Both the position numbers and the translations under genes were made by a program. The notes beneath the pieces were generated by a model. It did not search any database and was not told the DNA's origin. It saw nothing but the letters and a program-made list of their open reading frames with translations. A stretch of DNA of 64,000 bases from Nocardia asiatica NBRC 100129 (lineage in GTDB: Bacteria; Actinomycetota; Actinomycetes; Mycobacteriales; Mycobacteriaceae): NCBI RefSeq assembly GCF_000308415.1, contig NZ_BAFS01000474.1, positions 16,193-80,192 on the forward strand, read 5' to 3'. Shown in pieces: positions 9,115-18,208 of this stretch; within the stretch, counting starts at the first letter, position 1, and every line of letters begins with the position of its first letter.

Positions 9115-9656
9115 CCTGTCACCTCCAACCCCGACAGCAACCACGCCGACCGGTCGCTGGTGCGGGTGGTGTAGGCGTAAACGGCCCACCGGATTGGTAG
9201 CTGACCGGTGGGCTGCAGTTCGACCGCCAGCACCCGGTGCACGGAGGTAGCGGTGTCGGCCGGATGGTCGTCGCTGGTCACCCGTGCGGTGGTGGTGATG
9301 GTGGTGGCATCGGTGCGCCATTGCTGCCACTGAGCCGTGGTGACCGGCGCCCACACCACCGCCGCGGGTTCGGCGCGTTCGGCGAACCCGGGATCCAGCA
9401 ACGCGCGCGCCGCCCGCAACGCTGCGCGCTGGTCGACCTGCTCGCTGGGCCGGTAACCGAACACCACCGTGACCGCCGCAGTCATGACCTGCGCGGGCGA
9501 ACATGGGTCCACGCTGGTGAACGGTGTCGCGAAATGCTCCGCTCGGCAGAGTTGTTCACTATCCGCAGCGGGCGCCGTGATGGCTGCACCGCACCCAGCG
9601 ACCGTTACCGCGACGACGCCGATGAACAATGCCAACGTGGGGATATGGGTGCTCAC
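9111..9656 (-). CDS. Conjugation-operon lipoprotein
   Basis: A 181-aa protein with a signal sequence ending in VTVAGCG, a lipobox, so it should be anchored on the outer face of the membrane at Cys22. The mature part ends in TGQLPIRWAVYAYTTR..SAWLLSGLEV, a beta-rich pattern seen in NTF2-like extracytoplasmic domains of Gram-positive conjugation proteins. GTG start at 9656 overlaps the stop of paralogue E, and its stop overlaps the coiled-coil gene, both GTGA. It probably belongs to the cell-envelope part of the channel. No named family is recognised with certainty. Confidence 0.82.
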   Translation of the reverse strand: MSTHIPTLALFIGVVAVTVAGCGAAITAPAADSEQLCRAEHFATPFTSVDPCSPAQVMTAAVTVVFGYRPSEQVDQRAALRAARALLDPGFAERAEPAAVVWAPVTTAQWQQWRTDATTITTTARVTSDDHPADTATSVHRVLAVELQPTGQLPIRWAVYAYTTRTSDRSAWLLSGLEVTG

Positions 9657-10621
9657 GGTTCACGCCCCGGCTCTCGTGGGAACCGCGCAGGGCCGGGCTC
9701 GGGTTCGTGGGCCGGTTCGGCGCTCCAGCTCAGCTCCAGCTCATCCGGGAGGGCAGCATTGACCGCCGCATCGTCGGGTGCCGTACTGGCCGTGTACTCG
9801 ACGCCGTCGCCTTCGGCGCCGCTGTGCCACAGGTGATGCATCGCGTGCTGGATCAACTGCTGCGGCCGTGGCGGCAAAACCTCGGCGTCCAGGACCCGAG
9901 CCCGATGGCGGTCGATGGTGTCGCGGATATTGTCGACGCCGTCGCGCGCTTCCCGTTCGATGCCCGGCCAGGCGTGGATGCGCCACCGCTCCTCAAGAAT
10001 GTCGGTGTCGTAGGTATGGACCGTGGCAGCGAGCAACACGCCCCACCCGTGCGCGCTCCTGACCCACAACTGTTCGCGTTCGCTGTCGAGAAGGTTGATC
10101 GCCAGTGCGAGCTCGCACGCGCGTTGCCATACCGCGGTCATGTTGTTGTGAAGATGGCTGGCCATGACTGGGTCGGGCTCGGAATGGATGCCGCAGCCGG
10201 CCATCCGAGCGCGGCGTGCGGCCGTGATCGCAGCCATGTGTTCCAGCTGCCACACGTCATCAGCGAGCAGGTTGAGGACCCAGACTCGGCGGGCTTCCGG
10301 CCCGCACGGCGGGCGCGGTGGCGCCGGGTCGCGCTCGGCCCAGCGCACACCTTGACGCCCCAGCAGCCGGGCGGCCTCAATCCACGGGGGCGGAACTTCC
10401 ACTGCGCGAGCGTGAATCTGGGCCTCGTTCCGTAGTCCGTCCAACACCCGCAACCGGCTACGCCAGCTCTGGATTCGAAACTCTCCATCACCGCCAGGGG
10501 TGTAGGTCGGGTAGCCGCGCCGCAGCAGACGCGCACGTTCCACCGACAGCTCCTGAATGTCTTCCAGCAGCCGCGCCTTCCACGGCGGCAGGACCTCCCA
10601 CGGCAGCCTCGTCTCGGTCAC
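9653..10621 (-). CDS. Conjugation-operon paralogue family member E
   Basis: A 322-aa soluble protein closely related to member C: LPPWKARLLEDIQELSVERA at the start, VWQLEHMAAITAARRARM, LHNNMTAVWQRACELA, SEREQLWVRSAHGW and the tail VNAALPDELELSWSAEP. I chose GTG 10621 because GGAGG lies seven bases upstream. An in-frame ATG at 10747, overlapping the NlpC/P60 gene end by eight bases, would add 42 low-complexity residues. Function unknown; see the family finding. Confidence 0.83.
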   Translation of the reverse strand: MTETRLPWEVLPPWKARLLEDIQELSVERARLLRRGYPTYTPGGDGEFRIQSWRSRLRVLDGLRNEAQIHARAVEVPPPWIEAARLLGRQGVRWAERDPAPPRPPCGPEARRVWVLNLLADDVWQLEHMAAITAARRARMAGCGIHSEPDPVMASHLHNNMTAVWQRACELALAINLLDSEREQLWVRSAHGWGVLLAATVHTYDTDILEERWRIHAWPGIEREARDGVDNIRDTIDRHRARVLDAEVLPPRPQQLIQHAMHHLWHSGAEGDGVEYTASTAPDDAAVNAALPDELELSWSAEPAHEPEPGPARFPREPGREP

Positions 10622-10739
10622 TGTCGGACCTCCGTGCCGCGGCCGCGCGAATGCGAACGGGACTCCTGTCGGTTCATAAGAACTCCTGATCGATGTGGAA
10701 CGGCTCGTGTGGCGAGTCACGGTCGGTGTGAGGGCGCGG

Positions 10740-11864
10740 TCAGGCATTTCGATCTCCTGGTGGTGTGCTGGTGTAGCGGCGCACGTCCATGCGTTCGCCC
10801 TCCCATGCGCTCAGCGGAGTGAGGGTGACGATTTGCCCGGATTGCGGGGCGTGCAGCAACAGGTCGCGGCCTTGGGCGTCGCGGCCGTAATAGATGCCGA
10901 CATGATGGGAATCCGCGTCGCCCGGGGCGGTGAAGAAGATCAGATCCCCCGGCGCCCGCTGCACGAACGGCACTATCTGCGCGGTGGGGTGGTCTTGCTG
11001 GGCTTGGGTATAGTGCGGCAACCGGATCCGCCCGCCCGAGGCGTGATAGACGGCGTAGAGAGTCAGGCCCGAGCAGTCGAACCCTCCGCCGGTCGGACCG
11101 TTCACATCCCCGCCGCCCCACACGTACTGTGTGCCGATCCAACGCGCGCCGTGCTCGATCACCGCCCGCCCGAACGCGCTCGCCTCCACTGGCAGTGGCG
11201 TGCCGGAGCCGGTCGTTCCGCACCCGGCAGCGAGCGACCCGGCCGGCGTGCGGGCCATCGATCCTGGGTCGAGGTCGGCGAACATCGCATACAGTCGCCG
11301 CGCCAACTCCAACTGCCCGGCATAGGCGTTGGGTGCGGACCGTTCGATCGCCTGAGCCAGTTCGGCCGGTGTCATCCGCTCCGCTGCGGCGCCCAGTTGT
11401 GTGGCGTGGTCGTAGAACCAGTTGATCTGGTAGATGGGGTCCATCAGTTTCGCGATGCCGACCGACCCCCAGACGCTGGCGCGCATCTGGTGCGGGCCGA
11501 CCGAATCGTGATCGAACCCGAGCCCGTCGTTTGCGTGGTTCAACGACTCCGGCACCGCCGGATTCGCCAGGTTCCGGAACATCGATTCGGTTGCCTGGGC
11601 GGCGAGTTCGGCGATGATCACGTTCTGCGGCATGCCGCGCTGCTTGCCGATCGCCACCCCGTTGCGCGCCAGCTGCAACTGCGATTCCGACAACCCCGCC
11701 ACCGTCCGGCCGGTCGGGCCACTCACCCCGCCCGCCGCCCCCGCCGACAACGGTGCCGCACACGACGACGTCTGCTCGACGCCGAGGATCACCAAGATCA
11801 GCAGAAGCAGCGCGATCGGGAGCCCGAGTGCGGTCGCGGTCACGGTTTTCGATGCGGTGTCCAT
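10740..11864 (-). CDS. NlpC/P60 cell-wall hydrolase of the conjugation machine
   Basis: A 374-aa membrane-anchored protein. Residues 13-33 are a transmembrane segment. Residues about 65-200 hold a lysozyme-like helical region (QATESMFRN, then GPHQMRASVWGSVG). The C-terminal third is an NlpC/P60 peptidase with catalytic Cys in GGFDCSGLTLYAVY and His in DSHHVGIYYG. The expected role is local opening of peptidoglycan so that the channel can cross the wall, like VirB1 or TcpG-type proteins. It follows the VirB4-type gene with a six-base gap. The domain assignments are strong; activity of the lysozyme-like half is uncertain. Confidence 0.92.
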   Translation of the reverse strand: MDTASKTVTATALGLPIALLLLILVILGVEQTSSCAAPLSAGAAGGVSGPTGRTVAGLSESQLQLARNGVAIGKQRGMPQNVIIAELAAQATESMFRNLANPAVPESLNHANDGLGFDHDSVGPHQMRASVWGSVGIAKLMDPIYQINWFYDHATQLGAAAERMTPAELAQAIERSAPNAYAGQLELARRLYAMFADLDPGSMARTPAGSLAAGCGTTGSGTPLPVEASAFGRAVIEHGARWIGTQYVWGGGDVNGPTGGGFDCSGLTLYAVYHASGGRIRLPHYTQAQQDHPTAQIVPFVQRAPGDLIFFTAPGDADSHHVGIYYGRDAQGRDLLLHAPQSGQIVTLTPLSAWEGERMDVRRYTSTPPGDRNA

Positions 11865-11870
11865 CGGTGC

Positions 11871-13583
11871 TCACCTGCTCGCCTCCCCCGCGCCGGGAAG
11901 GTTGTCGAAACGTCGGTTGGTGTTGTGGACGTCCGCGGCCCGTTCGGTAGGGGTGAACACCATCCGGAATGGGATTCCTGGCTCGTTCGCTTCACCGGTC
12001 TTCAGCAAGAAACAGCCAGTGCCGGGCGGGGTTTCACGCCGGACGGGATCCAGGTCGTCGTCGCTGGGCGGCCGCGGCGCAGCCCAGGAGGTGACCAGCA
12101 GCTTCTCGGTGTCGGTGATGCCGACCGCCGCGCGGATACGGTTGATCTCCTCCGGCCCGACCGGGCCGATCAGCTTCGCTCGCGCCCTTTCGAAAAACCC
12201 GAGGGCTTTCGCCTGCGCGGCGGCGGAGTCGAACGCGGCGAGGTCTTTGATGGTGTGGCTGCACATGATCAATCCAGTGCCCAAAGTGCGATTGAGCCGG
12301 GTGAGGGCGTCGACCCGGTCCACCATGAACTCCCCCACCCCGAGGACCCGCCAGATCTCGTCCATGACGACCTCGAACGTGCGCGGCGGCGCGAGTCCGG
12401 CGTCGGCAAGGGCGTGCGCGGCGGCGACCGCGCCGAAGCCTTCGCTCCAGCACACCATCAACACCGCGGCCAGTAGTTTGGTGTCACCTTCGGGGATGCG
12501 GGAGACGTCCACACACACCGCCGGACTGCCGAGGTCCAGCCGGGTGGTGGTGGGTCCGTTGAAGATCGCTCCGAACGGGCCTTCGACCAGCGCCCGTAGG
12601 GAGCGGCGCAGGGTTTTGGTGCTGGCGCGGTAGGAGGTCTCGTCGTCCTCTTCGGCGAACTGGCGCAGTTGTTCGGCACCACCGGAGATGACGTCGAGCA
12701 GGTCCGGTAGCCGCGGCGGGCGCTGATAGGAGAAGCCGCCCGTGGGGCTGTAGAGCTGGCGCAGGCCAGCGGCGAGCAGCACTTCTTCGTAGTCGGCGAC
12801 TCGCGAGCCGCGCACGAGTTCGACAAGTCCGGCGACGATGTTGACCTGGCCAGCTTCCACACGAGCGGCAACCTGGCGGCGCTGGTCCGGATCGGTGAGC
12901 TGTTCGACCACGGCACCGAGGGTGCCGACGTCGAGAGGATTCACGGTGCCGTGGCCATAGCCGACATCGACGACCTGACCACCCAATTGTTCGACGAGGT
13001 CGCGGTAATCGGGTTTGGTGTCGCCCATGCACAGCACGGTTTCCCCGGCCGCGACCGCGCCAGTAACCATCCGCCGGATCAGCGAAGACTTTCCGAACCC
13101 GTTGAGTGCCAGCACAAACACGATCGGGGCGGTGATGAACCCTTTCAGGAACCACGACATCGGGTCGAAATGCACGGGCGTGCCCGTGATGTAATGCGCC
13201 CCGACAGGAGTGCCGACGGTAGGTGCGCTCGCCCCGACACTGAACGGCCACAGCCCGGCGACCTGCACAGTGGTCGCCCGCCATTCCGGGGTGGTGGCGA
13301 CGACGGCGGCGCGGCCGCCGCCGAGCCCGCGATACCCGCGGTCGGACAGACTCGCAAGCGAGCGGTCGAAGCCATCCCCGCCATGGTCTTCCGCGCGGCG
13401 GGCGGCGGTGGCGCGTCGATGATCATCGCTCGATATCGCCAGCCTCGCCCGCCAGCCGCGCAGGCCGGGCTGGGCGGCAGCCGCCTGGATCGCGGCGCGC
13501 GCCGAGGGCGTGAGCACCCGCACACCGGCGACGATTTCGGTCCGGGCGGGCCGTGGTGTTTTCTCACTGCGGGGCTTGGTCAT
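11871..13583 (-). CDS. VirB4/TraE-type conjugation ATPase (motor half)
   Basis: A 570-aa P-loop ATPase energising the transfer channel. Walker A is ALNGFGKSSL near residue 160, followed by LCMGDTKPDYRDL. Walker B is FEVVMDEIWRVLG, and GLIMCSHTIKDL follows, as in VirB4/HerA proteins. The N-terminal VirB4 domain is absent and appears to be carried by the upstream SCO6880-type protein, whose stop overlaps this ATG (ATGA). The two genes therefore look like a split VirB4. The N-terminal 150 residues are specific to actinobacterial versions. Confidence 0.92.
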   Translation of the reverse strand: MTKPRSEKTPRPARTEIVAGVRVLTPSARAAIQAAAAQPGLRGWRARLAISSDDHRRATAARRAEDHGGDGFDRSLASLSDRGYRGLGGGRAAVVATTPEWRATTVQVAGLWPFSVGASAPTVGTPVGAHYITGTPVHFDPMSWFLKGFITAPIVFVLALNGFGKSSLIRRMVTGAVAAGETVLCMGDTKPDYRDLVEQLGGQVVDVGYGHGTVNPLDVGTLGAVVEQLTDPDQRRQVAARVEAGQVNIVAGLVELVRGSRVADYEEVLLAAGLRQLYSPTGGFSYQRPPRLPDLLDVISGGAEQLRQFAEEDDETSYRASTKTLRRSLRALVEGPFGAIFNGPTTTRLDLGSPAVCVDVSRIPEGDTKLLAAVLMVCWSEGFGAVAAAHALADAGLAPPRTFEVVMDEIWRVLGVGEFMVDRVDALTRLNRTLGTGLIMCSHTIKDLAAFDSAAAQAKALGFFERARAKLIGPVGPEEINRIRAAVGITDTEKLLVTSWAAPRPPSDDDLDPVRRETPPGTGCFLLKTGEANEPGIPFRMVFTPTERAADVHNTNRRFDNLPGAGEASR

Positions 13584-15046
13584 GCCGACACCCGCTTGGA
13601 GATCGAGGTGTGCTCAGGCAGGATCAGCCCGATTCCCAAGCTGGCGGCGAAAGCGGCGGCTTGGGTGCCGTAGCAGCGGCGCACACTCAGCCGGGACGCT
13701 GCGGCCATCCCCTTCACCGAGGCTTCGATCCCGGGCAGGTCCCCGTCGAGGTGATCGGTGACCGTCACCAGCACCCCGAACCGCGTCAGCCCGGCGCCGC
13801 GTGCTTGTTCCTCGCGGGCTGCTTGGGTGTTGCCTACCCGGATCCGCGCCGACGCCGAGGCGATGCCCCGTTCGGTCTGCTCGGCCGCGACCGCGTCGCG
13901 GAAGTCGGAGTCGACCAGGGTGGTGGCCTCGGCCGCCGAATGCAACCTGTACACGAACGCCACCCGCTTGCGTGGCACATCTGCGCGCGGGCGCAGCAAC
14001 TCCTCGAGCACGGTTTCCATCACCGCGCCGCGCGGAGCGGCGTCCATCTCCCACGTGATCGACCTCGCACCATCGTGCACGTAGTGATCCCACCGATCCT
14101 GATGCGCGAGCGGCCCGACGGAGTCCCACGATTGCGTGGACGTGATCGCCGCGCCGGCGGCTTCCACGTCGCGCTGGGCAGCGAGGTCGTAGCGGCTACG
14201 CACCAGCCCGAGCACCTCCCACGCCTGCAACGGCGTCGCCGGAAGTCCCGCACGGGCGAGTTGGGACAACACGCCTTGCAGGCGTTGGCCGATCTCGTGG
14301 GCCTGCTCGGCATCATCACGACGCCCTTTGCCGATGGCGCGGTAGGTGATCGCGATCCGGCCCTCAACCCGCACTCCGACCCCGCCGATATCGGCGGCGG
14401 CTTCCCGCATCACCGCCTGCGCATAGTCCGGCGCGCTGTTGCGGACCAGGCGGGTGACCTCCTGTGACTGTTTGAGGCGGGTTTCGACCACGTTCTCCAG
14501 CACCGAGCACACCGCGACCACTTCCCCACCACGGCTTTGGGTGGCCAGGAACTGCCCGTAGCTTTCGACCCAGGCGTCGATCTGTGCTTGGTCAACCAGC
14601 TCCTTGCCCCGCGGGATCACCTTCAGCACCACCGTGTAGTGGTCGCTGCGACGGATGTGGAGCATCGCGAACCGCTTTCCGCCCGCCGTCTCGAACTCAC
14701 TCAGTCGCGAATCCGCTAGTAAGCCAGGAAGTTTCGCGATTCCCGGGATCCGCGAGAATCGTCCGGCACGGTAGAGGTGCTCGCCGCGGGCGCGGGCGGC
14801 GGCGAACTGCAGCCGCAACAACGCGATCTCCCAGCCGGTGCGGCCATTGCGGGTGACCGCCAGCGGGGTGAACACCACCGCGCTGCCGAGGATCAGCACC
14901 CCGGCCGACAGCAGGGATCGGGTGATCAAGAACCCGACCATCACCATGATGATCAGCCCGAGCCCGAGCATCGACACGCCCCAGGTCAACCCGAAGAACC
15001 CCGCGGAACGGGGACGCTCCCAGCGGCCATACATGCGTGTCGTCAC
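13580..15046 (-). CDS. SCO6880-type protein (PrgI/VirB3-VirB4 N-terminal half)
   Basis: A 488-aa protein with two adjacent N-terminal membrane segments near residues 20-42 and 46-62, as in PrgI/VirB3, followed by a large cytoplasmic domain like the N-terminal part of VirB4 (GKRFAMLHIRRSDHYTVVLK, ending near LGIGLILPEHT). It matches the SCO6880 family of actinobacterial conjugative elements by layout. It probably sits at the inner face of the channel and pairs with the ATPase encoded next. GTG start at 15046 overlaps the TrbL-like gene stop as GTGA. Confidence 0.9.
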   Translation of the reverse strand: MTTRMYGRWERPRSAGFFGLTWGVSMLGLGLIIMVMVGFLITRSLLSAGVLILGSAVVFTPLAVTRNGRTGWEIALLRLQFAAARARGEHLYRAGRFSRIPGIAKLPGLLADSRLSEFETAGGKRFAMLHIRRSDHYTVVLKVIPRGKELVDQAQIDAWVESYGQFLATQSRGGEVVAVCSVLENVVETRLKQSQEVTRLVRNSAPDYAQAVMREAAADIGGVGVRVEGRIAITYRAIGKGRRDDAEQAHEIGQRLQGVLSQLARAGLPATPLQAWEVLGLVRSRYDLAAQRDVEAAGAAITSTQSWDSVGPLAHQDRWDHYVHDGARSITWEMDAAPRGAVMETVLEELLRPRADVPRKRVAFVYRLHSAAEATTLVDSDFRDAVAAEQTERGIASASARIRVGNTQAAREEQARGAGLTRFGVLVTVTDHLDGDLPGIEASVKGMAAASRLSVRRCYGTQAAAFAASLGIGLILPEHTSISKRVSA

Positions 15047-16494
15047 CGCCGCACCTCCCCCGGCCCCAAAGCGTCCTGGTCCAAGCTTGTGGCGGTTGCT
15101 TCACGAGTCTGGCTCTCGATTGCCGAGACTGTCTGCTGTGCAGCGTCTTTGACCATCTGCGCGCCCATCGCCGCCGCACCGGCCACACCCGCGCCCGCAA
15201 CACCGACTGCCTCACCACCGCCGCTACTCGCTGCGGACGCCGACGGCGGCTGAACTGCCCCGGCACCGGCAGGACGCGCACCACTGCTGCCGTTAGTCGA
15301 TCCGCCGGTCTTACCGCCGCCGGTCCCAGCGCTACTCGCGGCACCGTCGCCGCCGCCAGGCATCGGGCGGCCACCGCCCCCTCCCCCTCCATCTCTGGAC
15401 GGGCCTCCAGCACCAGGTGAGCCGACGGCCCCACCACCAGGCGCGTTCTCACCCTCGCTGACCTTGCGGGCATTCGACCGCTCACCGATCGCCGCCATAG
15501 CCATCCCGGCCGCACCGCCGGCCACAACAGCCGCCGCGCCGCCCCCGCCACCGAGTGTCGCGACAGCGGGGGCGACCAGACGGATCAGCGCGGGCAGGAC
15601 AATCACTGTCATGACCAGCAGGATCAAGCCGAGCAGCACCAACTGTGGGTCTTGCTGGTCACGGCCCGCCACGGTAAAGGCGATCGCATAGACCAATGCC
15701 CCGACCGGTTTCCACAACACGAAGGCCAGTGACCAACTCAGCAGGCGTTTGTACGCTTGGGAACCAGGTCCGGTACCCGAGGCGGCCGCCGCGATCGGAA
15801 TCACCGCCACCACCACGATCAGCAGCGCTTGCCGGAGAACCAGCATCACCAGTTGAATCAGCATGCTGATGATCCCGAGCAGGAACAACACCAGATAGGT
15901 CCCAATCCCTAACCCGGATTTCGTCTCGAACTCGAATTCGGCGATCCCGGCGACGATGTTGTGCGCATCTCCCCTGGATGCGTCGAACAACACCCACTCG
16001 GCGAAGGCATCACCGGCACGGGTTCCGGTGGTGACGATTGCCGCGAAGGCCATCGAGGTGAACACCGCGCGGGCCAACATGAGGAAGCTTTCCTGGGCCT
16101 CGCCCGCGACCCCGCCGCGTTTGGCCAGCGCCAGTCGCGCCGCAGCGAAGATGATTCCGCAGGTCAGCAGCAGCACCTGCAGCCCGCTGGTGTAGTCCCG
16201 GATTCCCGCCAGCGCCGGTCCCAATCCGCCCCGGCTGTCCGCCAGTTGCGGAGATGGCAAGGCTGTCCACCACGTCATGACGAATCGCAGAAGCTTGCCG
16301 AAACTCTCCCCGAGCTGCGAGGTCAGGTCGTCGAGCACCGAGTTGGCTGCCGCGGAGGCAGCTTGGCCGAGTTGTTCGCACGCCTGCTGGGGTCCTAGCG
16401 GTATGTCGCACACATCCGACGGTGGAAGCGGTGGCAGCTGTGCGCGCCACGGCCCTGACGCGAATGATGCCTGCGCGAGGGAGCTTTCGGTCAC
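15043..16494 (-). CDS. TrbL/VirB6-like polytopic channel protein
   Basis: A 483-aa membrane protein, likely the inner-membrane pore component. About six hydrophobic segments lie between residues 100 and 345 (for example LQVLLLTCGIIFAAARLAL and LVLRQALLIVVVAVIPIAAA), including the LLSWSLAFVLWKPVGALVYA stretch typical of TrbL/VirB6 proteins. The last 140 residues are a Gly/Ser/Ala-rich disordered tail with a run of eight glycines. I chose GTG 16494 because it overlaps the previous stop as GTGA; ATG 16509 is an in-frame alternative. It precedes the SCO6880-type and VirB4 genes. Confidence 0.9.
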   Translation of the reverse strand: MTESSLAQASFASGPWRAQLPPLPPSDVCDIPLGPQQACEQLGQAASAAANSVLDDLTSQLGESFGKLLRFVMTWWTALPSPQLADSRGGLGPALAGIRDYTSGLQVLLLTCGIIFAAARLALAKRGGVAGEAQESFLMLARAVFTSMAFAAIVTTGTRAGDAFAEWVLFDASRGDAHNIVAGIAEFEFETKSGLGIGTYLVLFLLGIISMLIQLVMLVLRQALLIVVVAVIPIAAAASGTGPGSQAYKRLLSWSLAFVLWKPVGALVYAIAFTVAGRDQQDPQLVLLGLILLVMTVIVLPALIRLVAPAVATLGGGGGAAAVVAGGAAGMAMAAIGERSNARKVSEGENAPGGGAVGSPGAGGPSRDGGGGGGGRPMPGGGDGAASSAGTGGGKTGGSTNGSSGARPAGAGAVQPPSASAASSGGGEAVGVAGAGVAGAAAMGAQMVKDAAQQTVSAIESQTREATATSLDQDALGPGEVRR

Positions 16495-17291
16495 GGTGCG
16501 GCCTTCCATGAGCCGAAACCGGTCAACGTGGATGTCGACGTGCCCGGACCCCACAGTGCTTGGATGTCGTCGGGTACGCGGACGCGCCAATCCCCGTCGA
16601 TCCAGGCCATGGGCCAGGTGGAGACGGTGTAGCCCAGATCGTCGTGAGTGGCGAACTGAACGATGGCGAGGTCGTCGCGGTAGCCGGGCTGGATCCGCAC
16701 GCCGTCGGGGACCACGACATAGCGTGCGACACCCGGGGTGCGCTCGCGTGAGCGGGCGAACCGATCGGTGAGTGCCCGGCCGCCGCCGTAGTAGCGCTCA
16801 CGCACTACCTGCTGCCACACCCCCTCCGGTGCAGCCAGCACACGTGCGAGCGCGTCCGCGGCAGCCAGCGCCGCCCCGTGGGGTGTATGAGCAAAGCCGG
16901 ATGCGATGCCGTGCTCAACACGGCTGGGACCGTCGCTGCCCGATACCGGCAGGGCGGCCCCGCCCCAGCCACGCTGCCAGCGCATTTGGGCGGGTGGGGT
17001 GGTCAGGTAGTCGGGGCGGGCGGGGTCCGGACGGGTGCTCGGGTCTTGCGGCAGCGCGGCACCCTCGTCGTCGCTGATTACTTCCAGCCTGTTGCCGAAC
17101 AGGTCGATGGTCGGTGGCGGCGTGGCGGGAGGAAGATCGGGAAACGTCCGCACCGTTGGGGAGGGCGGGCTGCTGGGATCGGGGGGCTGCTCGGATGAGC
17201 GGGAGTCATGGGTGATGGTCAGGACGAATACCGCGATCACGACAGCGGTGATGCTGGCGAGGAGGATTGTCAGTAGACGATGAGCTTTCAT
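16491..17291 (-). CDS. Membrane-anchored extracytoplasmic conjugation protein, copy 1
   Basis: A 266-aa protein with one N-terminal membrane segment (residues 8-28), a Pro-rich linker, and an extracytoplasmic domain starting near residue 100. It is homologous to the next protein at 17310-17951: both have the pattern RWQ....LP(V)....GP..(I/V)E..(I/V)..GF...P.GAALAA, and both end in a (I/W)..DWR(V/L).(V/L)PD segment. The layout is that of VirB8/TcpC-like channel components. The pattern resembles the DUF8175 group as I recall it, which a search would settle. ATG start at 17291. Confidence 0.83.
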   Translation of the reverse strand: MKAHRLLTILLASITAVVIAVFVLTITHDSRSSEQPPDPSSPPSPTVRTFPDLPPATPPPTIDLFGNRLEVISDDEGAALPQDPSTRPDPARPDYLTTPPAQMRWQRGWGGAALPVSGSDGPSRVEHGIASGFAHTPHGAALAAADALARVLAAPEGVWQQVVRERYYGGGRALTDRFARSRERTPGVARYVVVPDGVRIQPGYRDDLAIVQFATHDDLGYTVSTWPMAWIDGDWRVRVPDDIQALWGPGTSTSTLTGFGSWKAAP

Positions 17292-17309
17292 CTGGGCTGG
17301 GTTTCTTTC

Positions 17310-17951
17310 TCAGCGTCGTGTGAGCGGGACTAGGTCAGGAGGGGGCACCGTCATGGCGGTAACCGCCGCAGTGGTGGTGGGGCTGTCGGGTAGCTGTAGG
17401 CGCCAGTCGTCGCCATGCCAGACGACGCCGGTGTGGTTGCATGTGACGGTGTTGTCGGGATGGATGCTGTAGATGTCGACGTTTGTGGCGTCGAGCGTGT
17501 AACGGGTGATCACGTAGCCGAGAAGTTTCGGCGGGCGGTCGGTGGTCGGGCTGGTAATCGAGATCTGTGCGCGCGCGGTCGCCCAGGCGTCGCGGCCTGG
17601 ACCTGGAGCGAGCATCCGCTGTCCGACGATCGGCCATTGGTTGTCGGTGGCGATGGACATTCGCACTGTGGCGTGGATGGCGGCTAGCGCGGCTCCTGCC
17701 GGTGATCGGTCGAATCCGACAGCAACGGGTTGTTCGATGTGGCGGGGGCCTTCTTTTCCGACCGGTAGGTCGACCCCTTGGAAGGGCTGCCATCGCAGAC
17801 CGGTAGGTGCGGCCACGAGTGCATTGGAAGTTGGTTCACCGATCGGGGGGTGGTTTTCGCGGCCGCAGCCAAGCAGCCCGGCAGCAGTGACCAGTACCGC
17901 TACAGCCAGCACAGCAGCGCTGGTGGTCTGGTGTGTTCGGATCGAATTCAC
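17310..17951 (-). CDS. Lipoprotein paralogue of the preceding membrane-anchored protein
   Basis: A 213-aa protein with a signal sequence and lipobox AGLLGCG. The mature domain is homologous to 16491-17291 (LRWQPFQGVDLPVGKEGP, then GFDRSPAGAALAAI and WHGDDWRLQLPDSP), so the two genes arose by duplication, one keeping a membrane anchor and this one becoming a lipoprotein. I chose GTG 17951, with GAGGAG upstream, because the longer frame only reads antisense across the small membrane-protein gene. It probably forms part of the channel outside the membrane. Confidence 0.82.
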   Translation of the reverse strand: MNSIRTHQTTSAAVLAVAVLVTAAGLLGCGRENHPPIGEPTSNALVAAPTGLRWQPFQGVDLPVGKEGPRHIEQPVAVGFDRSPAGAALAAIHATVRMSIATDNQWPIVGQRMLAPGPGRDAWATARAQISITSPTTDRPPKLLGYVITRYTLDATNVDIYSIHPDNTVTCNHTGVVWHGDDWRLQLPDSPTTTAAVTAMTVPPPDLVPLTRR

Positions 17952-17974
17952 GGGATGGGTTCTCCTCGGCAGGA

Positions 17975-18208
17975 TCAGGTCGGAGGCAGCACGGCCAAGG
18001 CCAGCGAGCTGGCGCTGCCGAGCAGCACGGCGCCGAGCAGGGCGCCAACGAGCCCTTCGACGGCTTCGTCGCGGTAGAGGCGGACGACCAGCAGCCCTCC
18101 GACCCACACCGTCCGGGCGATACACAGCAGCAGCACGAACCAGGCCAGCCAACCCAATAGCTGCGTCAGCGGTGAAAGAACCTGCACGGGAAGCGGTTTG
18201 GCGATCAC
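17975..18208 (-). CDS. Small two-TM membrane protein
   Basis: A 77-aa protein with two hydrophobic segments, near residues 17-39 and 52-72, joined by a short basic/acidic loop. GTG start at 18208 overlaps the hydrolase stop as GTGA. The size and topology fit small VirB3- or pilin-like channel subunits, but no family can be named. It follows the same operon direction. Confidence 0.75.
   Translation of the reverse strand: MIAKPLPVQVLSPLTQLLGWLAWFVLLLCIARTVWVGGLLVVRLYRDEAVEGLVGALLGAVLLGSASSLALAVLPPT

Noticed and set aside
10695..15253. Long plus-strand frames at 10695-12476, 13553-14467 and nearby
   Set aside because: Antisense shadows of the NlpC/P60, VirB4 and SCO6880-type genes in high-GC DNA.
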